This document shows, in pieces, positions 43,317 to 51,374 of a DNA stretch of 62,878 nucleotides; position 1 is the stretch's first letter, and every line of letters starts with the position of its first letter. A program made the translations under genes and the position numbers. Below the pieces are notes generated by a model. The model saw only the letters and a program-made list of their open reading frames with translations, was not told where the DNA came from and searched no databases. The stretch covers positions 1 to 62,878 of the forward strand of contig PAIY01000166.1 in the NCBI GenBank assembly GCA_002704825.1, read 5' to 3'. This DNA is from Phycisphaeraceae bacterium (lineage in GTDB: Bacteria; Planctomycetota; Phycisphaerae; Phycisphaerales; Phycisphaeraceae).

Positions 43317-44152
43317 TCGTTTTGTCCATCTTGATAAAGGATCGGATTCTTCGGGTCATCAAGCACCTGCCCCACATGCGTGGAAGGTGTCCAGGAGGCC
43401 CAGTCGTTACGATGCGTCGGTGTCCTGGGGGCAAGCTTCATATCCATGTCCATGTAAATGACCGTGAAGACTTTGCGGGGCATGTCGGTGGTGTTCGGGC
43501 CGGCACGGTGCAACGTCCAGCCATAATGGAAGGACACCTCCCCAAGATCGTAAGGTTCATAAACTTCGCGGAGGCCTTCCTGCTTGACGGCATCACCAAT
43601 GAGCTTTTCAGATTCATCACTGATCGCCAGTTCACGACCAATGCGCTTGAGATGCGAACCGGCAGCAAAGCTCAACGGCCCCATCTCAATGGGCGTCTCC
43701 TGCAAAGGAATCCAAACCGTCAAACACTTGGCAGAGTCAAACGGCCAATACTGTTCATCAGCGTGCCAGGGCGTGAATCCGCCGGACGGTTCTTTGTACA
43801 GCGCCTGGTCATGCCACATGCGCACGCCACGGACGCCCAGTAACTTGGCCGCGACCTGAGCAGCACGCTTGGAGAAGGCAAACGCCTTGGCCTGTTCATC
43901 CATCTCCCAGAGATTGCCCACCTGGATAAAGGCTTTGCCATACGTGTTGCGCTGATCCAGCGTCACATCCTTGTTCGGATTATGCGACAGCGTCAGGTCC
44001 GTGAGAATTGGCGCATAGTGATCCAACGTCTGAGCGTCATAAAACGACTTGAGTTTGATAAAGCCATCCGTGCGGAACTGCTGGATATGCTCATCGGTCA
44101 AGTCATAGGGTTGATCCAATAAGGATGTCTGTTGTGTCAAGTTCGTGGTCAT
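43313..44152 (-). CDS. PhyH-type Fe(II)/2-oxoglutarate oxygenase, cassette H
   Basis: A 279-residue phytanoyl-CoA dioxygenase-family protein. Ligands: H-A-D in [12 protein letters not shown], distal His in [10 protein letters not shown], cosubstrate Arg in [12 protein letters not shown]; core [14 protein letters not shown]. Ribosome site CACAGGAG before the ATG at 44152. It is the first gene of the three-gene minus-strand unit and overlaps the next by 4 bases. By motif closest to the oxygenase of cassette D. The divergent gap to its AraC gene is 163 bases. Confidence 0.91.
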   Translation of the reverse strand: MTTNLTQQTSLLDQPYDLTDEHIQQFRTDGFIKLKSFYDAQTLDHYAPILTDLTLSHNPNKDVTLDQRNTYGKAFIQVGNLWEMDEQAKAFAFSKRAAQVAAKLLGVRGVRMWHDQALYKEPSGGFTPWHADEQYWPFDSAKCLTVWIPLQETPIEMGPLSFAAGSHLKRIGRELAISDESEKLIGDAVKQEGLREVYEPYDLGEVSFHYGWTLHRAGPNTTDMPRKVFTVIYMDMDMKLAPRTPTHRNDWASWTPSTHVGQVLDDPKNPILYQDGQNE

Positions 44153-44315
44153 GGCGGATCTCCTGTGAGGTTAAATGAGGTGTTGAGCAAAACAATAGCT
44201 GCCCATGGAAGAATCTGCTACAGGAATCGGCGCTGAAATTGATACAATTGGTGCGCATCTGTTGAAAAATGAGTAGAATATGCAATGATTGTTTATCACG
44301 CTTGGGAGTTTTGCC

Positions 44316-45191
44316 ATGTTGCCGAAAGTTGAAGCGCTGCAGACAGATGACAACCACGGCTTTATCTATCGCAAATTTCAACAGAAGACTTTCCCGTTTG
44401 TCTGGCATATTCATCGGGAATTGGAATTGACCTGGATCGCAACAGGCAAAGGCAATCGGTATGTGGGGGATCACGTTGAACCGTTTACGGAAAACGATCT
44501 GGTGCTGCTGGGTTCGAACCTGCCACACACCTGGCATAGCCTGCCAATGAAAAAATCCGTCGAGTCGGTGGTGATTCAGTTTTCACCACAGTTCACCGGA
44601 GAGGCGTTTGAATCTCTGCCGGAGATGCGGCGAGTCACGCGGCTGCTCAAGCGCTGCCGAAGTGGTCTTGCTTTCTCAGGACCGACTGCGATTGAAGCGG
44701 GTAAGCAAATGCAGGCCATGGAACAAATGCCCCCAATGCAGCGGCTGACGACGTTCCTGAATCTTCTGGATCGGCTGGCAGGCTGTCGAAAAGTCCGTGA
44801 GTTGGCTTCCCCGACATTTACCCAGGTCAGCCGACCTCAGGATCGCAGCCGCATGGAGAAGCTCTATGCGTTCATTCATCAGAATTACGATCAGCCCATT
44901 GGTTTACCAGATGCTGCTGAGGTGGTCTCGATGAACCCCACTTCCTTTGCGCGGTACTTCCGACAGATGACAGGGCAGAGTTTCGTCAACTATATGCACC
45001 AGTTGCGCATCGGCCATGTTTGTCGGCAACTCATTGAAAGTGACGAACCCATCACCGACATCTGCTACCGCAACGGCTTTGGCACCCTCTCAAATTTCAA
45101 TCGCATTTTTGCACGTATCAAAGGATGTACACCCAGAATCTACCGCAAACGATACACGCAGGAAGACTACCGTCAAACCCGTTTACCTTGA
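44316..45191 (+). CDS. AraC-family regulator of cassette H
   Basis: A 291-residue regulator. N-terminal cupin: HIHRELELTWIATGKGNRYVG and ENDLVLLGSNLPHTWHS. C-terminal AraC domain: IGLPDAAEVVSMNPTSFARYFRQMTGQSFVNYM, closing SNFNRIFARIKGCTPRIYRKRY. The ATG at 44316 has GGGAG eight bases upstream and gives the family start; an alternative TTG at 44289 lacks this. TAGAAT at 44274-44279 is a likely -10 box. Its 3' end overlaps the convergent AraC gene of cassette I by 19 bases. Confidence 0.88.
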   Translation: MLPKVEALQTDDNHGFIYRKFQQKTFPFVWHIHRELELTWIATGKGNRYVGDHVEPFTENDLVLLGSNLPHTWHSLPMKKSVESVVIQFSPQFTGEAFESLPEMRRVTRLLKRCRSGLAFSGPTAIEAGKQMQAMEQMPPMQRLTTFLNLLDRLAGCRKVRELASPTFTQVSRPQDRSRMEKLYAFIHQNYDQPIGLPDAAEVVSMNPTSFARYFRQMTGQSFVNYMHQLRIGHVCRQLIESDEPITDICYRNGFGTLSNFNRIFARIKGCTPRIYRKRYTQEDYRQTRLP

Positions 45192-45997
45192 CGATAAGCT
45201 GCGGGTGGCGCTCCCATGATCCTTGTAAAAACACGAGAAAAATGAAACCGGTCCGCAAACCCACACGCCTGGGCAATTGATTCAATACTCATCGATTCCA
45301 GATGCAGCAACTGCGCCCCACGCGTCACACGTTTCTCCCGAACGTACTGTGCGGGTGTCTGGCCAACCTGCTGGGTAAAACGGCGAACAAAGTGATCACG
45401 ACTGAGATGACATTGTCTGGCCAGACGTGTGTTATTCAAATCCTCCGACAAATGTTCATCAATAAACTTCAAAATATCAGCAAACACGTGCGTACCTGCA
45501 AGTGCAAGCATGCAGTCAGCCCGTTGTGGTTGATCCAATTGCGCCCATGCTGCCCCCATCGCGTGATGCAGCAAAGTCAATATTTGCATCGCCTGAATCA
45601 TCGGATCAAGTTGATGATCAAGAACCGCAGCCCTGGCTTGTCGTAAAATCCCTGACAGTAATCGCGTCAGGGGCAAAACGATTGGATGAGGGAAAAGTTG
45701 ACGGACCAGGGCGCCGGGCAAACCGGCCAAATCAAAATGCACATAAAAATGTCCAAGAGGCCTGACATTTTCACAGGTAAATCCAACCCACGCGGGGACC
45801 ATGTAAACCCGTTTGGCATGCAATGGATAATGCTGCCCATTCGACAGGTGAATCACGGCCCCATCACGGTTATTGACATACAATCGCCAGAAGCTGCTGC
45901 AGACATCCCTGGCATCCCACTCCTGATCAATTTTTCTGACTTCGCTCTTGAGAACATCAAATGTCGGTTGAAATGGATATTGACTGATCTGGTGCAT
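45173..45997 (-). CDS. AraC-family regulator of cassette I
   Basis: A 274-residue regulator. N-terminal half: SFWRLYVNNRDGAVIHLSNGQHYPLHAKRVYMVPAW-like arm and cupin pattern; C-terminal AraC domain: NTRLARQCHLSRDHFVRRFTQQVGQTPAQYV, closing FHFSRVFTRIMGAPPAAYRQ. The frame is open to 46135, but the Met at 45997 matches the family start. It is divergent from the UroD-fold and ferritin-like genes at 46153-48821. Confidence 0.86.
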   Translation of the reverse strand: MHQISQYPFQPTFDVLKSEVRKIDQEWDARDVCSSFWRLYVNNRDGAVIHLSNGQHYPLHAKRVYMVPAWVGFTCENVRPLGHFYVHFDLAGLPGALVRQLFPHPIVLPLTRLLSGILRQARAAVLDHQLDPMIQAMQILTLLHHAMGAAWAQLDQPQRADCMLALAGTHVFADILKFIDEHLSEDLNNTRLARQCHLSRDHFVRRFTQQVGQTPAQYVREKRVTRGAQLLHLESMSIESIAQACGFADRFHFSRVFTRIMGAPPAAYRQGKRV

Positions 45998-46152
45998 ATT
46001 CAGATTGTTGCTGGACGCATGCTTTAAATCAATCCTTAAAATCATAAATGGACATAAAGATGTCACAACGGCGCATACCCTCAGCACACCTGCAATCCTA
46101 GGATAACGCATCCCGCCTGGAGACATCTCAGACATTTGGCATGGAGTATGCG

Positions 46153-47280
46153 ATGAGTTTGGAAATGGGATTGAGCTTGTTACGTGGGCAGCGGCGTCAC
46201 GGTCGACTGCCTGTCATGGAACATCTGAGCGGGATTTCCTGTGAAGTGATCACGCATTTGACGCAAATCAATCCGGTCATGGAACGCCACCGCGTCAATG
46301 AAGCCTTTGGGAGACTGGCTGAAATCTTTGATGTCGATCTGCTATGGGGTGGGGGCTTGCCTGACTGTACACGGGAAATTTACGATTGGTCGGACGGGCA
46401 GACCGTCAAAAAAAATGCACGCGGTGAAGATGTGGTGCAATGGGGCATTTTCGGCGCGGCTCACCAAGAGGATGGGAGACATTTCACCCATGTCCCCAAG
46501 CCTGACTCCATTGAAGCTGCACTGGCCTTTGATCCATCTGTATACTTTCCCAAAACAGTCGAACAATACCGCGAGCAATTTACCGCAGACTACCAACGCA
46601 TGCGCCAGAATTGTGGCAAGACCTGCCTGCCGATCCCCCATCACTACACCACAGCTTTCCATTGGCCGCTTGCCAACTTTGGTTTTGAATTGCTCTGCGA
46701 AGCGGGAATGGAGGAAGATCGATTCGACCAACTCATGGAACGGTTTGTCGAGATATCCACCCGCATCACCACCGCGTGGTCGCAGGTCCCCGATGTCGCG
46801 GGCTTTATTCTCCACGATGATCTGGCGATGACCGGCGGCCCGATCTTTGCTCCCGATTGGTACCGTCAACATATTTTCAAACATTACCCGCGAATCTTTG
46901 AACCTCTCAAACAAGCAGGCATCCCCATCATTTTCACCTCGGATGGCAACATCAATGCCTTTGTCGATGACATCTTTGCTGCGGGTGCCGATGGCTTGAA
47001 CTTTGAATACATGGTTGATCTGTCTTACCTGGTCGAAAACTATCCGGAGAAAATTCTCATTGGAAACATGAACAGTCACATCATCGCTGCTGGCCCATTG
47101 GATCGGATCACCGACGAAGTCAACCGCTGTTTGTCGATCGGTGCTCAATCGCCCCATTTCGTTGTCAATATCGGTGGCCAGATCACACACGACATTCCCA
47201 TCGACCATCTGGAACACTACCTCAAAGTCCGCAAGCAACTCAGCGAACAACTGACAAGCCAGACGAGTCATACCACCTGA
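46153..47280 (+). CDS. UroD-fold (methyltransferase superfamily) protein, cassette I
   Basis: A 375-residue UroD-fold protein, one of the most divergent here. The motif region reads T-S-D (IIFTSDGNINAFVDDIFAAG), with neither His nor Cys ligand, and the C-terminal element is NIGGQITHDIPIDHLEHYL. The Met at 46153 has GGAG six bases upstream; 46141 is an alternative four codons earlier. It is followed after 119 bases by a ferritin-like gene instead of being preceded by a PhyH gene. It is unlikely to bind zinc as MtaA does. Confidence 0.78.
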   Translation: MSLEMGLSLLRGQRRHGRLPVMEHLSGISCEVITHLTQINPVMERHRVNEAFGRLAEIFDVDLLWGGGLPDCTREIYDWSDGQTVKKNARGEDVVQWGIFGAAHQEDGRHFTHVPKPDSIEAALAFDPSVYFPKTVEQYREQFTADYQRMRQNCGKTCLPIPHHYTTAFHWPLANFGFELLCEAGMEEDRFDQLMERFVEISTRITTAWSQVPDVAGFILHDDLAMTGGPIFAPDWYRQHIFKHYPRIFEPLKQAGIPIIFTSDGNINAFVDDIFAAGADGLNFEYMVDLSYLVENYPEKILIGNMNSHIIAAGPLDRITDEVNRCLSIGAQSPHFVVNIGGQITHDIPIDHLEHYLKVRKQLSEQLTSQTSHTT

Positions 47281-47399
47281 TTCGACTTTGCCTAAGCATC
47301 GCCTACACCGGTTCACACTGCGATAAAACACTGTAAAAACGGCGTCAGAAAAGCGAAGAGTGCATCACACGCTCGAATACCCCTCATGGAGAAACGACA

Positions 47400-48821
47400 A
47401 TGTCCCCCGCCCCAACTGACCTTTCATCACAAAACACATCGGTCCAAGTACAGGTTGATCCGCATACCCGCAAAGTGCCACACAGTGTCCGACGTCTTGC
47501 TGATCTGGCTTACCTGGAGCAATCCATTCATCGGATGCTTTGCGGCTGGGGCAATCAATTTGATGCGTGGGAAGACAAGGTTGCCCTATGTGCTCATGTT
47601 TGGGATCAAGCCTGTATCGTCCAATCGCTACGCCAGCGAATCGATCAATTCCCCGGTGCCCATGCCGATCAACCTGTCAGTCACAAGCTAGAAGCACTTG
47701 CCAATACGGTCTTGAATGCTCCCTGTTTTGAAGATGCGGTTGACGGGATTTACCAGGTGCTCAATACGGCCCTGGTCAATGCATATCTGGATTTTATCGA
47801 GAAGGTATCAGCCATACACGATGGTCCGACTCATCAAATTATCCGCCAGATTGTTGCAACCAAGGATCGGCAGCGTCGCTGGCGAGTTTCCTATCGCCAA
47901 CGCGTGGTCCACCACGTGAATCAGAACTACCTAGAAGACATCACAGCGCAATTGGCATCGCTTGATCACCTGCATGCGCCCATCCCAATGACCGACACTC
48001 AAGCTGCTGCCCCTGTCGGTGTGCATTCCAGTTTTCGTCCCATGCCTGCGAAGGTTGATCCATCATGGCTGACAACGGGAACGCATGACATTCTGGATTG
48101 GATTGCCGTGGACTTTGCTGATCAGATTCAGGCAAGGCAATTGTTCTGGCCCATCGGGTACATGCGCGAATTGGGTCTGGCCATGGACCAACTGCTGTGG
48201 ATATACGATTCGCCGGACATGCCCTGGGCTTTTGCCTATGACGAAAGTCGTCATCTCTGGGACGAGTCGCGCCATGGTGATTCAGGATACGCGCGCATGA
48301 AGGAGCTGGGCATCACCATTCAGGAAGTTGGGTTTAAGCATTCACGCGACCTGCTTGGGGATCGCGCCCAAACCGATGATGGACAAAGGTTGGCTGTCAT
48401 GTCCCCCAAAGCGTTGTACGAAGCGCTGTTCTTCATTGGTATGGTGGCTGAAACGGGTCACTTCAAGGTCAAGCGTGAAGCCTATTCGGATTTTAAAGCC
48501 GGAGGCGATCTGGCCTCTGCTGAGATGATGCTTTATGACATCATCGACGAAACCATGCACGTGCAGTATGCCCATCAATGGCTTGGGAGATTGGCCGAGC
48601 GTGCGGGTCTGGAGCATGAAGGCTATGAGCAACGTGCCCATCAAATCCGAGAGGACAAACAAACTCAGGCTGATCAACGGGTCGCAGCATTGCGTCAGGA
48701 TCCGAATAAACACAGCGATCCATCGTGGCAACTTTACCAACAGCTCAGACAACGCGTGCATGAATGCTGCCCGTTATCCAATGCACAGAGTTGCCCGAGT
48801 CGGTCGTCCAAGCCGATGTAA
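47400..48821 (+). CDS. Ferritin-like diiron protein of cassette I
   Basis: A 473-residue protein whose C-terminal half carries a carboxylate-bridged diiron pattern: Glu257 in YMRELGLAMDQ, a doubled E-x-x-H (282-285 and 289-292, in DESRHLWDESRHGD), Glu351/Glu360 and E-x-x-H at 384-387 (DETMHVQYAHQWL). The N-terminal half is also helical with weaker echoes of the pattern (LEQSIHRML, VALCAHVWDQA), possibly a degenerate duplicate. Ribosome site GGAGAAACGACA. Diiron proteins of this fold act as oxygenases, hydroxylases or peroxidases. Here it stands where other cassettes have an iron/2-oxoglutarate oxygenase, suggesting an alternative O2-activating partner; that role is inference. Confidence 0.72.
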   Translation: MSPAPTDLSSQNTSVQVQVDPHTRKVPHSVRRLADLAYLEQSIHRMLCGWGNQFDAWEDKVALCAHVWDQACIVQSLRQRIDQFPGAHADQPVSHKLEALANTVLNAPCFEDAVDGIYQVLNTALVNAYLDFIEKVSAIHDGPTHQIIRQIVATKDRQRRWRVSYRQRVVHHVNQNYLEDITAQLASLDHLHAPIPMTDTQAAAPVGVHSSFRPMPAKVDPSWLTTGTHDILDWIAVDFADQIQARQLFWPIGYMRELGLAMDQLLWIYDSPDMPWAFAYDESRHLWDESRHGDSGYARMKELGITIQEVGFKHSRDLLGDRAQTDDGQRLAVMSPKALYEALFFIGMVAETGHFKVKREAYSDFKAGGDLASAEMMLYDIIDETMHVQYAHQWLGRLAERAGLEHEGYEQRAHQIREDKQTQADQRVAALRQDPNKHSDPSWQLYQQLRQRVHECCPLSNAQSCPSRSSKPM

Positions 48822-48942
48822 CACGGCTTGAGATCAGGTTGCAAACCCGCATCAGATTCATACCGCTAAATACTGTCCTTTTGCCAAATGCTGTTAGAAT
48901 AAAGTGTCTCGTCAACGAGTAACTGATACGGCAAGAGGAAAG

Positions 48943-49329
48943 ATGATGAGTACCCATCAGACCAAGCAACGCAAGGCAATCACCGAAGCGATTCTCCATG
49001 CGCCGGGACCGCTGCGTCCCAATGAGATTCAGTCGCTCGCTCAGGAGCAGGTGCCGCGTCTTGGCATTGCCACGGTGTATCGCACGATCAATCTGCTGAT
49101 GGAGTCCGGTGAGATTCAGGCTGTTCCGATCGCCGCCAACGATGTGCGTTATGAACCGACAGGCCGTGGGCATCATCATCATTTTCTCTGTCACCGTTGC
49201 AACACGGTTTACGACATGCACGGCTGCAGCGGTCACATGAGCAACATGCTGCCTGATGGTTTTGAAATGGACGACCATGAGATTCTGATCCATGGCAAGT
49301 GCGCTACGTGCAAGGAATCCGAAGGCTGA
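48943..49329 (+). CDS. Fur-family transcriptional regulator
   Basis: A 128-residue winged-helix metalloregulator. HTH: RKAITEAILHAPGPLRPNEI and IATVYRTINLLMESGEIQAV. Metal sites: the His cluster GHHHHFLCHRCNTVYD and the paired structural-zinc motifs C-x-x-C (CHRC and CATC). The ATG at 48943 follows AGAGGAAAG; the frame opening with GTG at 48904 has no ribosome site. TAGAAT at 48895-48900 may be its -10 box. Which metal or signal (iron, zinc or peroxide) it senses cannot be read here. It sits just after a stretch rich in iron enzymes. Confidence 0.9.
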   Translation: MMSTHQTKQRKAITEAILHAPGPLRPNEIQSLAQEQVPRLGIATVYRTINLLMESGEIQAVPIAANDVRYEPTGRGHHHHFLCHRCNTVYDMHGCSGHMSNMLPDGFEMDDHEILIHGKCATCKESEG

Positions 49330-49344
49330 GCCTTGATGATCGGT

Positions 49345-51144
49345 TTAATCGTCGTCTGTCTCCTCGGGCAAAATCACCTGACCTTGCCAAACTTCCTTGA
49401 TTAATTCATCGGCTTTGGGCACGGGAATTTTTTCAAAGTGCATCGGCAAGCCCGTTGGCAGAATATCCAGCTTCCCAAAGCGTTCCCAATCCGGATTGGG
49501 TTTCAAGTCAATGAAAATGTGGTCCAGTGTCGGGTCAAATTCGACATGGCTTTGATAACTGTGGCTGTCATGCGACAGTACATTCATGGATTGATCCGTT
49601 TGGAGTTTCCATGGACCTGTCGGCGTATAAGCAATGCGCAACGGCGGGTTCTTCGCGGTGATGTAAAATGAAAGCGTGTTGTCGTTCTCGCGTTTGAGTC
49701 GGGTGATGGTGACCGTTTCCTCGAGCTTGGTTGCAACGGACTGATCCATGTTAAAGGCAGGCTTGTATAAACCGTTCACCGGAACGTCATCCCGCGTCAT
49801 GGTTCGTCCCCAATAGGTACAAAGCATCATCTGCGTATCCGAAGCAGCCTGTTCGGGGCGCAAATCAACGCGTACCTGATCTGAAAGCTTCATCGTGGCA
49901 TAGCGTTTGATTCGATACCATTTGTCCGCAGCCAATGTGTCCACCAATAAATTGCCCATCTTTTCGCGTTTGTCACCATCGATGAGCCACACACTCATTG
50001 CCAAGGCAATCGGGGGAGAATCGATACGAAACCAGACTTGCGTATCACGTGGCTTGGCAATGACCCGCGATGCCACCCATGCGTTGTCCATGGGCTTGAT
50101 CTGATTTTGCTGCACTTCAAACGTGTCGACCCATTCGTCCTTGCCAACGATTTTCACATCCTGTCCAGCCGTACTTTGCAGTTCAAACGGCTCGGACTTC
50201 ACAGGCTCAACCAATTGCACGGTGCGTTTGATGGTGAATTCAAAATGGGCTGGACCATCTGCTATCTCTTTGAGAAATGGCTTATGCAATTGTTGTGTCG
50301 AAGCGTAGCCGGAGTTGATGTTGGTTGATTTGTATTCTGAGCTTTTTTCGATTTCTGATTTTGAATAGATATGTTCGTTGAGCATTAATTTCCGACTGAC
50401 ATGGGTGGTCACGAAGCGGATGCTATTGTCTTTCCAGCCCGAACCCAACTCCGGGAAATTTTCATTGGTGTCGTAACGAAAACTCCGTTGACGCCGAAGA
50501 ACGGGACGCGTCTGGAAGGTGGTGGAATAATTCTGTTTAAAAAGTTGCTCGATTTGCTGCTGCGTAAAGGCATCACCTGCCAGCAGATCATGGAGCAGAT
50601 TTTTAAATGACTCATCTCGCCATATCTGCGTTGAAGCATGAAGCGCGAGCAATTCCGGGACGATGGCTTTGCGTTGTTCATCGGTGAGTTGATTGCCATC
50701 AATGCGAATTGATAACTCCTGAAGATTGGGTTTCGTCTTGGCGTTGTACTCGGTCATCGCATCGGTGGCAAGCCAACTTGTGGGTTTGTAATGGTACCAG
50801 TTGACCCTGTGGTAAGCGTGATAACCCGTGGTGGTCATCCAGGTCAATCCGGCCAGCAGCAGGGTCACAGCAACTGCCATTGTGATTTTTCGTGTTTGCC
50901 GATGTCCACGAACAATTGCGCAGTGCTTTAACAGATCACTGCCACACTCCGGGCAGGTGTCGGCCTGGGAATCGATGCCGTTGAGGTCATAGTGACAGCG
51001 AGCGCAGAATGGATTATCTCCCTGTCGCTTGCCTAGCCAAGCCCAGTAGATCATGCATAGTCCGGCACAGGTGAAAAACAGGCCCACTCCCAGAAAATGC
51101 AACCAGTGTGTCTGTATCGAAAGCGTCTGTTGCATGTGTGACAT
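49345..51144 (-). CDS. Planctomycete membrane protein with zinc ribbon, paralogue of 59950-61548
   Basis: A 599-residue protein of unknown function. A membrane segment lies at about residues 15-35, followed by a zinc ribbon C-A-R-C-H-Y-D-L-N-G...C-P-E-C-G (about 47-69), a second membrane segment at about 88-106 and a large exported domain. The C-terminal region shares clear patterns with the gene at 59950-61548, for example YWGRTMTRDDVPVNGLYKPAFNMD and SPPIALAMSVWLIDG. The start is the Met at 51144 (or three residues later). It has no recognisable catalytic motif. The giant LEPR gene lies directly upstream and ends at a terminator in between. Confidence 0.7.
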   Translation of the reverse strand: MSHMQQTLSIQTHWLHFLGVGLFFTCAGLCMIYWAWLGKRQGDNPFCARCHYDLNGIDSQADTCPECGSDLLKHCAIVRGHRQTRKITMAVAVTLLLAGLTWMTTTGYHAYHRVNWYHYKPTSWLATDAMTEYNAKTKPNLQELSIRIDGNQLTDEQRKAIVPELLALHASTQIWRDESFKNLLHDLLAGDAFTQQQIEQLFKQNYSTTFQTRPVLRRQRSFRYDTNENFPELGSGWKDNSIRFVTTHVSRKLMLNEHIYSKSEIEKSSEYKSTNINSGYASTQQLHKPFLKEIADGPAHFEFTIKRTVQLVEPVKSEPFELQSTAGQDVKIVGKDEWVDTFEVQQNQIKPMDNAWVASRVIAKPRDTQVWFRIDSPPIALAMSVWLIDGDKREKMGNLLVDTLAADKWYRIKRYATMKLSDQVRVDLRPEQAASDTQMMLCTYWGRTMTRDDVPVNGLYKPAFNMDQSVATKLEETVTITRLKRENDNTLSFYITAKNPPLRIAYTPTGPWKLQTDQSMNVLSHDSHSYQSHVEFDPTLDHIFIDLKPNPDWERFGKLDILPTGLPMHFEKIPVPKADELIKEVWQGQVILPEETDDD

Positions 51145-51272
51145 TGTAAATGCAATTCGACTCTGATGTATGTATGTGTGTGATTCTGGACAATGGTGTA
51201 CGTAAACAGCGACGCGCTTTCAGCGATATGCAGTGTGGCAACTAGTGATGCTAATGCACAACAATTGGTAAT

Positions 51273-51302
51273 AAAAAAACCCGAGGTCGGGCTGACCTCG
51301 GG
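51273..51302 (-). terminator. Intrinsic terminator of the giant LEPR gene
   Basis: On the minus strand a perfect 9-bp stem, CCCGAGGTC / GACCTCGGG with a 5-base loop, is followed by seven Ts (A-run at 51273-51279 on the plus strand). It lies about 70 bases behind the stop codon of the giant gene. Confidence 0.85.
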
Positions 51303-51374
51303 TTTGTGTATTTACTTTGTTTGCCAGACGGATTTTGTTATTGCCTGACCGGCTTCAAATCTTCAATTTCTCAC

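Noticed and set aside
14556..47280. Calling the UroD-fold proteins uroporphyrinogen decarboxylase (HemE)
   Set aside because: Eleven paralogues in one cluster, absence of the HemE N-terminal substrate-binding pattern, and several MtaA-type H-x-C motifs argue against haem synthesis.
46342..47331. 329-codon minus-strand open frame over the cassette I UroD-fold gene
   Set aside because: Antisense shadow of a well-supported gene; no ribosome site and no family motif.
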